DNA of 64,000 nt. Source: Phlebopus portentosus. Its lineage: Eukaryota; Basidiomycota; Agaricomycetes; Boletales; Boletinellaceae. Below, piece by piece: positions 20,093 to 30,534 of this stretch. The position numbers and the translations under genes were made by a program. Location of the stretch: positions 682,001 to 746,000 of the forward strand of contig JAYXKI010000009.1 in assembly GCA_037892935.1 (NCBI GenBank). Direction: 5' to 3'. The first letter of the stretch is position 1, and every line of letters starts with the position of its first letter. The notes beneath the pieces are model-generated. The model was not told the origin of the DNA, made no database searches, and was given only the letters and a program-made list of their open reading frames with translations.

Positions 20093-22486
20093 TCAGTTCC
20101 TCGACACTTGCGGAAAACCCTTTGGAAGTGGTCCTCGCGCGATCGTTCGAATTCCGGTGGCCACTTTGCTTTGCTTTCTGCGATCGTTCGGGTCCGTTAA
20201 GGTGATATGTTGGTCACCTGACGTGTAATCCTTAGTTTCGCACTCCGTAATAGCGAAAAACGGTCTCCCCAACAAAGCCTGGAAGGGAGCGTTCGGAACG
20301 ACTTGCACTTGGAGCGAAACGTCGATCCCGGCTATCGTGAACTTCGCATTAGAGATCATGCCAATGGTAGATGACCTAGCTGCGTCTGCTGTCTCGAGGA
20401 TCATTCCTTTGTCAGGGGATAGGGGTATCTGAAGCTTCTCCCATACGTCTTCGCGGAGTAGACACACTACGGCTCCCTGGTCAAGCACGCATTCGACTTC
20501 CAGGGTATCTTCAATCAACGCGCTAACGGTCCTGAGGGGCATGGATGCCTCTGCGGCGACGCCTTGTCCACTGAGCGCCAGTATTTCTTCCGTCGAAAGC
20601 GTTTCGCCTGTTTCGACTTGTTCCGACGCGAAACGCCCAACTTGTAACGTAAGTGAATCATCCACGACCTCACCATATTTGACTTCAGCCGCGTTGTATC
20701 TCTTCGCCGTCGTCAGCTCCTTCATCTGTTTCCTAACGTCCGGGGCGATTGAGAGGAGTTCTCGTTGGCTGATGGTGATAGGGGTATCGAGAGTACGAGT
20801 CAGAACGTTGGAGACTGCGCTCGAGTCTTCTATTGGTACGACGTATTTATACTGGGGTTGTGATTTCCTGGTAATGTCATCCTGCTGCGGTGACTGGAGT
20901 GACCTTGTCGAGGGCCGCGCACCACTCGGTGGCGCGGGCTGCGGTTTCGCCTGCGCCTTCTTATGAGGCTGAACTCTAGGAATCTCTACGCCATCGGGCT
21001 TCGTTCTTCGTCCACCAGCTGCCTTCTTCTTCGCCTCGTTAATCAAAATCTCCAAACGTTCGATGTCGTAGTTTTCCTGCTCGTCCTGATCTTCTTCGTC
21101 GTGACTATATGCGTACGCTGGACCAGCTTGATGGCTATATGCGGGCGTGACCGACTCGACCATTCCTACTGTGTGTGTTGCCGGGGCTTTAGCGTGAAAG
21201 CTATCGATTCGTTCTTTGAGATTGTTCCCCGGTAGCGACCTTGTAATGAGACCGCCGTTCGGCAACACAATCCTTCCATCCGGGCTCCTGACGCACTTTC
21301 CGGCTTGGATATACTCGAGAACCTTCGTACACGATCGAATATAGTGTCCTGCTTCGCCGCAGAAGTTGCAAACTGGGTTTCGCGGAGTTTCGCTGCGTTC
21401 CGCCCCTGGTCGATGCGGAACGTTCCCCTTGCTCAGGGCGTCGAGCGTAACCTGAAAACTCTTCAACGTATCCATTACCCTGGCCAAATCCACTTCTTCC
21501 TTCTTCACGATACTTGTCGAAGCTTCTCCGGTAGCTGGGGGTGGAAAGTTACTGCCGAAACTCCCCACAATCTTTCCTCCCAGCACGAAATTCGAATGCT
21601 CGAGAACGTCTTTAATCTTGTAAGGCGTAGACGAATCGTGGTCTGGTAGCTTGATCTCGATACGACGAATGAGCGCCTCTCTAAGGTCTCCTGTAATTCC
21701 CATCAGGAACATCTCGTCAGCTTGGGACTCCAAGATCTTTCCGTTCGTTATAAGATACTTAGAGCGCCTGACGAATTCTCGATGATATTCGCCTAGGTCT
21801 TCTCGGTTCTTGATCCCTTTCTTCGCCCGTTCTACGACCAAATGCTCCAGTTCTCCCTTGGAGTAGCGTTTCCCTGCCATGAGACTCGGGTATAGAGCTA
21901 TACTCTCTCTCTTCACCGTCTCCACATCAGGGTTCGGGTCGTTAATCTCGTCGGTAGTCTCCCAAAGTTCCGCAACGTCGGTCTTCGCATAGTACAAGAA
22001 CTTTCGGACGTGATCTCTATCGTTCCACGCGGCCTGTCTTGCGATTTCTGCAACGTCTTCGAAGAACCTAGGGAGTTCCTTTGGTTCTGAGCCGTCAAAC
22101 GTTGGGGCACGTTTGTCCCCATGCGAGGGCGGTTGGTACGCCATTGCGGTTTGTCGATTTGTAAGTTGTTGTAATACGTTAGCGTTAGCAGACAGACGAG
22201 CTATTATCGCTGCGTTGCTGGCTAAGATCTGTTGAGTTCCGGTAGGTAGTTGGTAATTGGTAGGCGGGCTAGCTGGTCTGTTCGGCGAGCCTGGGGTGGA
22301 AGCTGGCACAGATGAGAGGTTGGGGAGTTCTGAATCGGCGATGGTAGATGGGGAATGATCTAGGGAATCGGTGTTGGAAGGAATGGCGCTAACGGATTGT
22401 CGCAAGGGTGTTTCGCTGTGTTCCGCGTTTTCCGCTGCGGAACGTATGTTGCGATTGACAATCCTAGGCCTTCGAGTCGGCGGCAA
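20093..22486 (-). CDS. gag: Gypsy Gag and aspartic protease
   Basis: About 797 residues. Residues 1-110 are Ser/Thr/Pro-rich. Residues ~125-310 form a capsid-like region (PTFDGSEPKELPRFF, a typical retrotransposon gag opening). A CCHC zinc knuckle, C-x2-C-x4-H-x4-C (CNFCGEAGHYIRSC), lies near residue 375. A retropepsin-like domain near residues 655-760 has VLDQGAVVCLL and FQALLGRPFF; the usual D-T/S-G triad reads D-Q-G. The frame is open upstream right up to the primer binding site but contains no ATG until about codon 115 (22144), so translation may use a spliced leader, a non-AUG start or that internal ATG. Clusters of GTTTCG/GTTCCG hexamers lie inside the coding sequence (21374-21420 and 20605-20645). 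Confidence 0.9.
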   Translation of the reverse strand: MPPTRRPRIVNRNIRSAAENAEHSETPLRQSVSAIPSNTDSLDHSPSTIADSELPNLSSVPASTPGSPNRPASPPTNYQLPTGTQQILASNAAIIARLSANANVLQQLTNRQTAMAYQPPSHGDKRAPTFDGSEPKELPRFFEDVAEIARQAAWNDRDHVRKFLYYAKTDVAELWETTDEINDPNPDVETVKRESIALYPSLMAGKRYSKGELEHLVVERAKKGIKNREDLGEYHREFVRRSKYLITNGKILESQADEMFLMGITGDLREALIRRIEIKLPDHDSSTPYKIKDVLEHSNFVLGGKIVGSFGSNFPPPATGEASTSIVKKEEVDLARVMDTLKSFQVTLDALSKGNVPHRPGAERSETPRNPVCNFCGEAGHYIRSCTKVLEYIQAGKCVRSPDGRIVLPNGGLITRSLPGNNLKERIDSFHAKAPATHTVGMVESVTPAYSHQAGPAYAYSHDEEDQDEQENYDIERLEILINEAKKKAAGGRRTKPDGVEIPRVQPHKKAQAKPQPAPPSGARPSTRSLQSPQQDDITRKSQPQYKYVVPIEDSSAVSNVLTRTLDTPITISQRELLSIAPDVRKQMKELTTAKRYNAAEVKYGEVVDDSLTLQVGRFASEQVETGETLSTEEILALSGQGVAAEASMPLRTVSALIEDTLEVECVLDQGAVVCLLREDVWEKLQIPLSPDKGMILETADAARSSTIGMISNAKFTIAGIDVSLQVQVVPNAPFQALLGRPFFAITECETKDYTSGDQHITLTDPNDRRKQSKVATGIRTIARGPLPKGFPQVSRN

Positions 22487-22585
22487 AACCTGATGTTCTA
22501 TAGGGACTCGAGCGGATTGGCTACGTGTAACTCGTCTGCTAGACGAATTTGGCGGGGTATTCGTAATGGTTGGACAGTGAAATCC

Positions 22586-22603
22586 CCCTCGCCGTGGGCA
22601 CCA
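22586..22603 (-). promoter_or_regulatory. Primer binding site
   Basis: Two bases (AG) after the end of the 5' LTR the minus strand reads TGGTGCCCACGGCGAGGG, complementary to a tRNA 3' end of the form ...GTGGGCACCA. The tRNA species was not assigned. This fixes the element's orientation as minus. Confidence 0.75.
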
Positions 22604-22605
22604 CT

Positions 22606-24233
22606 TGAAACTCCTGTGGACGTTCTGATGCCGGACAGGGAGTGTATAGTTCGAGGGGCTGCCCTAGAATACCTTCAAACGGTCAGCAGAGAATTACACC
22701 CGAGCTAAGGGCACGAAGGAGTGGAGGGAAATAGGGATAGACAATGGAAGGGCTTGGAGAGAACCGGGGATATGAGGGAAGCGCTCGTGGAGGAATTCCG
22801 AGGGTAGGCTTCTCCCGAGATCGACGGTGGCGGTGCAAAGGCTAAATCGACTCTCCGGCTCAACTGCGAGCTCTGGACTAAAGCCGACTAACCCAAGGCA
22901 CAAGAACTAAACTAACTAAGCTACGCTAGTCGAACCACCAACCCGAACGTGACTAATCGACTGTGCTAACACACTGGTAAGCGACTGCAGCCGATCTCAC
23001 TCGTAGTCTAAAGTGTCGGAACGCGGCGTAACGATTCGAAACGCGATACGATGGATGAAGGACAATTGCTGAGTGTGTCGAAATGTGATGCGAGGGATAG
23101 AGGTGCGAAACGATGATGAAAGGGGACTGAGGGAATCGAAGGATATGTGTGGGACGATGGAACCGACCGTTTCCGATCGAAACGATGCGGAATAGCACCG
23201 GGCTGGTCTTGAGGAAGCGGAGAGTGGAAAGTCAGGAGGAAAGGGGTGATATGGTGTCCTTTCCCGACGACAATGGAGAGGAGAAGGTGTTGCGAGACCA
23301 ATTGTGAGCGGCACGCAGAGTAACTGGGTTACGAGCGAAACCGGGCGAAACGGATCGAAACACGTGAGGGGGTCTTGTTTCGGGTGAGAGGAGATAGAGA
23401 AGCCTTTATACGATGACGGCGAACTATACGAACGCACGAACGGCTCTACTGCGAAGAGAGATCACCGATCGACTGTACAGAACACGAAATGTCGTATATT
23501 AGACTATAGAGACGAGAGAGTCCACTACGAACAAGTAGACTAGAGGTCGAGAGGCTTTGAGACGATGTGAGAACTGCAAGCTAAGCTCCCCACTCAGCTC
23601 CGACTCAGCTGTCCTCTACTACGAGAGTCGTGCTATATTTATACTAAACGTCCAAGACTGAGCCTCCCGGCGGTCAGAGAACCTACGTCATAAAGAAAAA
23701 GGAACGCATAATACTATCTACAAAGGAGAGGAGCACATAGGAATGGTTTAAGGGACACATAGGTCAAAAGAAACAATACTAAGCATGTCTGGAACGAGAG
23801 CATAATGGATTAAAGGGGACGCATATAGAAAGGTCAGAAAATGTGCGGAACCTTCGGAACCGGGTCTCTTTGAGCGGAACGAAGCGGAACTCGGGGAAAC
23901 GACTCGGAAGGGCTCTGGCTAGCCTGACAAAGTAAGTCTGCAATGTTTAACAAAGGAGAGGGACTGAGGACGAGGTTGCAGGGTCAAATCTCTTTGTCTG
24001 GAATGCGGATCCGAGGTCCGGAGACTTGTGATCGACGCGTGCAAACTCGATGCCGTGATTCTCCCGTCTTGATGGCCGATCAAAGAACGGTGCACGTGCC
24101 ATCTGGACTATGGCGTTCTTGCTAAGTTCACTCGTTCGAGCGAAACCAGTCGAAACCGAGCGAAACCAGCCGGAACACCGCGGAACTGGTCGTAACGACT
24201 CCGTACGTTCCCAAGCTTCAGACTTACTCTTCA
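22606..24233 (-). repeat. 5' LTR of the Gypsy element
   Basis: 1,628 bases, identical to 12194-13821 except for five transitions noticed. It carries the promoter for gag-pol (TATAAATA at 23636-23643, minus) and the same four groups of CGNAAC hexamers. Its outer end abuts the Helitron helicase reading frame after GMPV, with ACGG duplicated. Confidence 0.93.
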
Positions 24234-27200
24234 ACGGGCATTCCAACACATATTTGTAGTAAACCGGGAATCGACGATGTTTTGCCAGGAGGAAGATTCC
24301 AAAGAACTTCTTTTTCTTTTGAAGTTAATTCTTTAGATCTTAAACGTTTGTTTTTTTTGGTGTCATCAGTAGAAGAATTTGAATCGATGGAGTAGAAATT
24401 GATAAGTTTCGCACCATATTCATTTGCCAATATTTTGGCAGAAGACATGTTGATAGCATCGCTTTTACTGTTTCGGGCTGTGATTATTGACACATATTTG
24501 AAGGTGTCTCTACAAAACGGTTTGGGATTGGGTGTATTAGTGGCTGTTAATGTTCTCAGAAAGTGAATATCCTGGGGAGTACAGCTTGCCATTCTCATGT
24601 TCTCCAAGGCAGTTCTGAGTTGAGAATCTTCATTGGATTGGGAAAGTTGCCACATGTTCTGGTTAAGGATGACAACTGTATTGATTTGATGCCATAGAGC
24701 CTTTCCTATTGTACACTGCTGTCTGTATGGAGTCGTTCCGGGGGTGGAGTTCATACCATAAGAAGCAGAGAATAATGATGGACCTCTGACAGGTTCGAGC
24801 TGTCCAAAATCTGCAGCAAAAATCATGTTGACTCCTCCGAAAGGCAAGTGTTTTTCGTCTTTTGCATTGGCCAGTTGATTCAATATCAAATAGAGATCAT
24901 GTAGAGACACCATGGACACTTCATCGAGAAATAAGTATTTTATTTTTTTAATTCTTTCAAGTGTTTCGACATTGTTCCTCATCTGCGCGAGCATGGTGCG
25001 GCCTTTCTCAGACCTAGTGTTTATATTGAGAAACGAGTGAAATGTAGAACCTCCTATGAGGGCGGCAGCAGATCCGGTCGGTGCTAGAATGACAAATTCT
25101 TCGCTGATATTGTGAGCTTCGAAAAAGTCAGTGATACATTTTATGACCTGAGATTTTCCAGTGCCGCCCATTCCATGTATAAGCATCAAAAGTTGTGGAG
25201 AAGGTATGGTAGTTGCATGGGATGCAACTATGTCGAATGCTAACCTTTGACGATCGTTTAGTGAATGTTTCAGAACAAGGTATTGTGACTGCTGAGACAT
25301 GGATGTAGGTGAATGAACTCCTAACGGAATGTTTGTGATCTCGGAAATATCTATTATTCTGACAGTGTCGGACAAAGCAATTTCAATGGATGGGGAATTA
25401 GAAGTCTTCCAATGTGCGTTATGGTGAGCATGTACTGAAATTGAACTCCGTTGTTGTCTCTTTAGCCTGTCCAGGGAGTCAGTCCAGTATGCACGGTTTT
25501 TATTTAGAACATCGCTTTCTACAGATGGTGGTTGAATATTATGTAAAGAAGAGGAACCCGAGTACCAGTCCAAATGAAGTAATAACTCGTTCATCTGAGC
25601 TGCATGACATACTTCAATTATAGCTTCTTCGGATCTGTAGTCCAGTGAGTCGAATCCAATAAGTTCTGAGATTTCTACGTCATTGGGCAAAACTGCATTT
25701 TCCATATATTTATCATGCTCTGTAGATTGAGTTTCTTCATTACTGCAAGAGTCAGACAAGTTAACATGTACATGCTTCGAGTGATAATCATCTCTGGAGT
25801 CGAGGCATTCGAATTTTATATTAAAATACCGCATGAGCCTTACTGCATAGTGGGAGAATTCTTCGAGTGCATAAGCATTACTCCATGACTCACTTTGTGA
25901 TTTTAGATCGTAGCCTGTTCTCCATGGTTTGAATATCGTGAGCATGCATTTACAATAGTACTCATCGGTAGTGTTTTGACGAGGCAAATTATTAATAAAA
26001 TTTGCAATCGTCGGGTCGGTGGAGCTTCGTTTTACAACATAAGAAGTGCTAGATTGCGGATGATCATTAAGAAAGTGAAGAACATTGGCTCTGAATTTTG
26101 ATTGTGTCATCGCACCGGCCACTGCATGGGTGTTATTTCTGTCTTGTGAACTATGTGGTGTATTTTCGCCGATTTTTTTCTTGTCAAGATGTTTGCACTT
26201 TCTGTACTGAGTGATCCAATCGTACAATGAACAGTTTTCACACTGTGGTGGTCTGAATAAATAATCCAGTACAATGTTGTATCCTACGAAAGTGTCCCCC
26301 TTCCTCATGATCAGAACTTTCTGTTTGTCAAAAGAGTGTTGTGGATCTTGAATCTCATTTATAAATTTGTCCGAGTTTGAAAAAAAACTGTCCACATAAG
26401 CTACATAAGTTTTCCAGTAGAATGGAGTGAACGAACAATTTGTGTAGTGATCCGGATAGCCCAGAAGGTACATACTTGCCATAGGACTTCCAATTTCTTG
26501 CTTAGACGTTAAGGTGTTCACTATCTGTGTGATTAATTTTTTGGCCTTTTTTTTTTGCTCATCATCACCCTGAAGATATTCTCGATTTCTATCGAAGACA
26601 GCCTTGATGACGTCGAATATGGAGGAAGTATTCAGACTGGATTTGGTGATATAATCCGTGATGTACATGATGACAGCCTTGATAGCAGTCCCAGACAATA
26701 AAGACGTTACATCTGAGTTACACTGCATCAAATAAGTCATAACCGGGGAGTAAGTATTGATCCATTGCTCATGTTTCTTTATTTCAATCGAACCAGACGG
26801 CAATACGGAAGAGTGTTCGACAAATTGTCTTGGAAATCGAGCTTTGCATTTGTGGTATTTGTTATTTTTACAAGATAGTGTTGAACATTTGTGCATATTC
26901 GTTTTTAATATGATATGATCAGTTAGCGATGGAAATTCGTTCCACCAACGTTCTTTATTGATGCAGGACTTACAACAATTACACTTTACATCACAAGATG
27001 CGGGAACTGAAATTGGAAATTGTTCCAGAGGATCGGCGTATGAGTTACTATTTTTCTTTGAATTCACCATTTGCTTGACGGTTTCCAGGGTACCTGTCAG
27101 AAACTCGCCTTTCATGCAACTTTCAAGGTAGTCTATCAAATCGTTTTGAAGATTGGAATCGTTGATTCTCGATTTAATTTCTTCTGGTGTCAACATTCCA

Positions 27201-29035
27201 GCAATCCATAATAATAAATGAAGATGAAGAGTCAAGCGGCCTTGCTGCTCGACCGTACCATAATATGCCAAAGTTTTTCCAAATAATCCTTCGTGAGTGG
27301 AATCAACCCCTAAAATGTGTTTTATGAATAACTGTATAACATAGTGAAAGTATCGTGCACTCGCTACGGGGTTGTTTGCGATTAATTTGTACTTTTCGTT
27401 CTCTGATCTTTGTATAGGTTCAAATTTTGTATTTGAATCAGCATAGTATAAGCACAGTGGGTTTTTACTATCTGGAGGTGCAAACGTAATGAACCATGAC
27501 GGTGCACCTTTTTGATATACAATAGACCAGATTTCGTTACGCATGAAATGCTTATTGGTAATAGACCCCTGCACATGACGGCCGACAAGGTCCAAGTCGT
27601 GGATAAGATCAAAACATAGCATTTCATCCAATGTCTGAGGGATGACGCGTTCGCCAGAGCCCATTCTGATCAACAATTGGCTAAGTACATGTGTATCAAC
27701 ATGTAATATTCTTTCCATAATCTGCTTGAAATTGGAATGATTTGTCAACAAAGAAGATCCGAAGACTGCCTCTCGGATCTGTTCGTGATTGAATGCAACT
27801 AACGAAAAGCCTCTGTCTTTTTGAAAGCGCTTATCATGATACATTAATAGATGATGCTTCCATTGAATAGAAGATAAGGTCTTTGATCTAATGAATCCCC
27901 GCGAATTATGTATTCCCCCATAACCATAAGGAAATAACCAAGGAAACATCTTAGGATAGAGCGATACATTATGAAATGTTTCTTCTGGATTCGTGGAACG
28001 ACCAACAGAGAGAACTTTTTGACCCTTTTTAAGCATGCATAAGGAGAGCGCCTTCATCGACTTGGAGTCGGACATGTTTTTTAGATTTTCTGCTGTCAGC
28101 CCATTTACAACGAAGGGGCAGAGACCATCGTCGACACCCTCTTCATTATTTGGATCATGTGAAGCAGTAGACTCTGGGTTCATGTTTGAACCTTCAGTTT
28201 GTTTGACATATTCGATTGATACTGGAATTTCAGAGTCCGGATAGGAATTGAGATTATCGTCAGAGATCGAGAGGTCTTCGTAATCGCAGTGATTCAGTTG
28301 TAGCCATATTAGTGCGTCCTTCAGAACAGATTGTCTTACTAATAATGGAAGCCTATTTAGTTCGGCTGTCGTCGGCTTGGAGGGTCCGGAAAATATGAAG
28401 GCTACCACTTCATCAATCTCATTTCGATGAGGAGGTAGTATATTATATACCTTGGCTACGGGAGACTGAAAAGCGATGGCATTTGCACGAATCTTATATC
28501 TTCCGGACTTCACCCGGACAATATAATTGTTAGGTCTGACTTTTGCAACAAGTAATTGTTCCATGAAGTTGAGTTCGGTCAGTTCGGGTGGAACATTACC
28601 TAACCAAAGACCGGTTGCAAGAGAATTCGAAGGTACAATTCCGTTCGCTAAGTAGGTACGACATTCTGAACAGACCTTCGAACACATTCTGTCTAATACG
28701 GGTCCTGGAATAAATGAACATTGCTGTGCATTGGACCGTCGCTCTGATATTGTTGGATGTTGCACAGAGGGTGGGGGTACTAATACTTGAAACAATTTGT
28801 CATTGACTTCTGAGATGTTCAACATTCCCGATTTGACTTTTAATTGACCGCATACAGCACATCCTTCTTCTTCTATCTTTACAGGTTCAAGTTCGCTTAC
28901 AAATCCATTAACAATTGTCTCAAACAGTTCCGTAGTGCACGGTGTGGGAAGTGAATGAAGGGGGGGCGGTTCATGGCATTGCTCTGGAGGCTCAGTACAT
29001 TTGTTCATATGAATAAACCGAAATGGCTCTTTCAT
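24234..29035 (-). pseudogene. Helitron RepHel, N-terminal and helicase piece
   Basis: An uninterrupted frame of 1,600 codons from ATG 29035, ending at the LTR junction. Using the longer frame from 29074 for numbering: a Cys-rich N-terminus with a DUF6570-like region (~110-260); the Helitron-like N region; the HUH motif of the Rep nuclease in GRLTLHLHLLLW (~615); the paired tyrosines in YITDYITKS (~803), the joining residues of Rep; then a PIF1/SF1B helicase with Walker A HGMGGTGKSQV (~1300) and Walker B LFLDEVSMVS (~1385). These motifs define an autonomous Helitron transposase acting on single-stranded DNA. Everything visible in this piece is intact; it lacks the last helicase motifs because of the LTR insertion. 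Codon use is more AT-rich than in the flanking host genes. Confidence 0.92.
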
Positions 29036-29454
29036 ACTATTCGAATTAAGTGACTGTTGAAAGGATCTGCTCAAAAACTCGCATCAAGATCGACACGATC
29101 AGCAGATCAACAGGATCAGCATTCCAAACGCGACTAGTAACAGTCTAGCAGTCACTAGAGCCAAACTACTGTTAATGCAACCAAGACAACGGTCACGGGC
29201 ATCAACGGCAATATATGGGCACCTGAGAAGCACGCCACAAGTACGTAACCTCGCGAACTACTTAGCACCGCCGACCAGTAATTACCACCGCCGATTTACT
29301 ACCGCCGACCGTCACCTTAACACTGCCGACCAAACTCCCGATCTGACCCGATCAAAAGAAGTCAAGAAGCGATCAAAACTACTAGAAGCCTGAGAAGTCT
29401 AGAACACGACTACTAAAGCCTAACACCTAAAGTCTAAAGGCTAATCCGAGCCCA
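29036..29454. other. Upstream of Helitron gene; GC-rich degenerate repeats
   Basis: Contains about five spaced copies of CCGCCGA-like units between 29265 and 29330 and several AGATC/GATCA repeats around 29080-29120. Probably the 5' non-coding end of the Helitron. No gene supported. Confidence 0.4.
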
Positions 29455-30096
29455 ATGGAGACATCACTGGCATTCCAGCACTGTCAGACTTGTGCCCGAG
29501 TGTACATGGTCCTTTATGAGATATACTTCACAGTATGTCATGCTACAAGCGAAACACGTGACTGTCAAATTGAAGTCCAACGTCACATGCAAGAAGCGTT
29601 ACATGCCAATCCACCAAATCCCATAATACCCAAGCAACATGAGGAACTCATTGTTACAACTCGAACCCCTCGAGCTGCAGACCCCATAACTTGGAGGATA
29701 CTAGGATGGTATAAGCCAGAGCTGCATAACTCATGTCCAGCCTCTACAGTACAAGCAAACCTTTATTTACCAAGGAATGCGAACCTGGACACCAAGCAAC
29801 TACAACTGGTACTCCAAAGAAGGATATGGCAATACATTCGCGATATTAGACTCCCAGGCAAAGCATGGCTAGTCACTCGAACACAACTGCATCCCCCAGC
29901 GGAACTCATACAGTTCATGGTATGCATTGGACCATACTCTACACCAACCCGACATCTCAATACCGATGTGCGAGTTGTGCTTACACCCTTCGGACCACAA
30001 GACGAACAGCGAAGAGTCACATATCGAGCTGCCTACATTGCACCAAGAGCTACAATACCACCTGGTGATGGAATCGATGTCATAGTGGAGCACTGA
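29455..30096 (+). CDS. Hypothetical protein, 213 residues, beside the Helitron
   Basis: A single open frame from ATG 29455. The composition is protein-like (Pro, Arg, Thr rich; W, Y and C present), with no recognised domain. It points away from the Helitron gene and shares its upstream region. It could be cargo of the Helitron, a separate small gene, or a chance frame. No signal peptide or membrane segment. Not recognised; low confidence. Confidence 0.35.
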   Translation: METSLAFQHCQTCARVYMVLYEIYFTVCHATSETRDCQIEVQRHMQEALHANPPNPIIPKQHEELIVTTRTPRAADPITWRILGWYKPELHNSCPASTVQANLYLPRNANLDTKQLQLVLQRRIWQYIRDIRLPGKAWLVTRTQLHPPAELIQFMVCIGPYSTPTRHLNTDVRVVLTPFGPQDEQRRVTYRAAYIAPRATIPPGDGIDVIVEH

Positions 30097-30290
30097 CAGT
30101 GGAGCTTTCCATACTGGAGCAGCACCTCTATTGTCTCAGTCAGCAACCCCACAGAATTCCATCATAGTGGAGATACGTTGGAGCAAAGTGGCGCTCAGTG
30201 GAGCAGAATGACGAAGGAAGTGATGTAATGGTGGAGAGAAGTGGAGCAAGGTGGAGCATGGTGGAGTAAAGTGGAGAGAAGATGAGTAAG
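30085..30290 (+). repeat. Cluster of (G/T)TGGAG(C/A) motifs
   Basis: About eleven copies of GTGGAG or near variants within 200 bases, at irregular spacing that tightens to 8-13 bases at 30231-30275. It overlaps the end of the 213-residue frame. It could be a degenerate minisatellite or a protein-binding cluster. Confidence 0.6.
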
Positions 30291-30534
30291 AAATAGGACG
30301 GAAAATGGATTATCTAGAAAGCATAAATAGCGTTAGAAGTAGGCCCTCTTTCCCCCATCTTTCGATCCTCTTAACACACTGGTGATAGTGTCCTAACACG
30401 ACTCACTGTGTGCTTTGTACTACTACGCCTCTTGGAAATCCCAATCTGCTCTTACTTTACCTTGTCTCTGAAAGCATCCCTTACCAGGACTGCAACTAGG
30501 AAGGACAGTAAGGGGACCGCGTGGTACAGCTAAA

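Larger units (their letters stand above)
12194..24233 (-). mobile_element. Full-length Ty3/Gypsy LTR retrotransposon with an antisense gene
   Basis: A 12,040 base element flanked by ACGG (12190-12193 and 24234-24237). The LTRs are 12194-13821 and 22606-24233, each starting TG and ending CA and 1,628 bases long. A primer binding site starts 2 bases inside the 5' LTR. The minus strand carries gag-protease (22486-20093) then pol (20054-16671) in the order reverse transcriptase, RNase H, integrase, the Ty3/Gypsy order. The plus strand carries a three-exon Zn2Cys6 gene (13950-16223) between pol and the 3' LTR. All frames are open and the LTRs are almost identical, so the insertion is young and possibly still mobile. 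It sits inside the Helitron helicase gene. Confidence 0.92.
9192..29035 (-). mobile_element. Helitron (RepHel) broken by two Gypsy-family insertions; ends not defined
   Basis: The coding body of an autonomous-type Helitron. In transcription order the gene occupies 29035-24234, 12193-11320 and 9975-9192. Removing the full-length LTR element (12194-24233) and the solo LTR (9976-11319), each with one copy of its 4-base duplication, brings the frame back in register at both junctions. The product would be about 2,150 residues: DUF6570-like region, HUH Rep endonuclease, PIF1-type helicase, and a C-terminal peptidase-like domain. The Helitron 5' TC and 3' CTRR termini were not located, so the true element may extend on both sides, possibly over the frames at 29.4-31.4 kb. 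Confidence 0.85.

Noticed and set aside
29455..30096. Considered as a Helitron replication-protein-A-like accessory gene
   Set aside because: No OB-fold motif visible; kept only as a low-confidence hypothetical frame.
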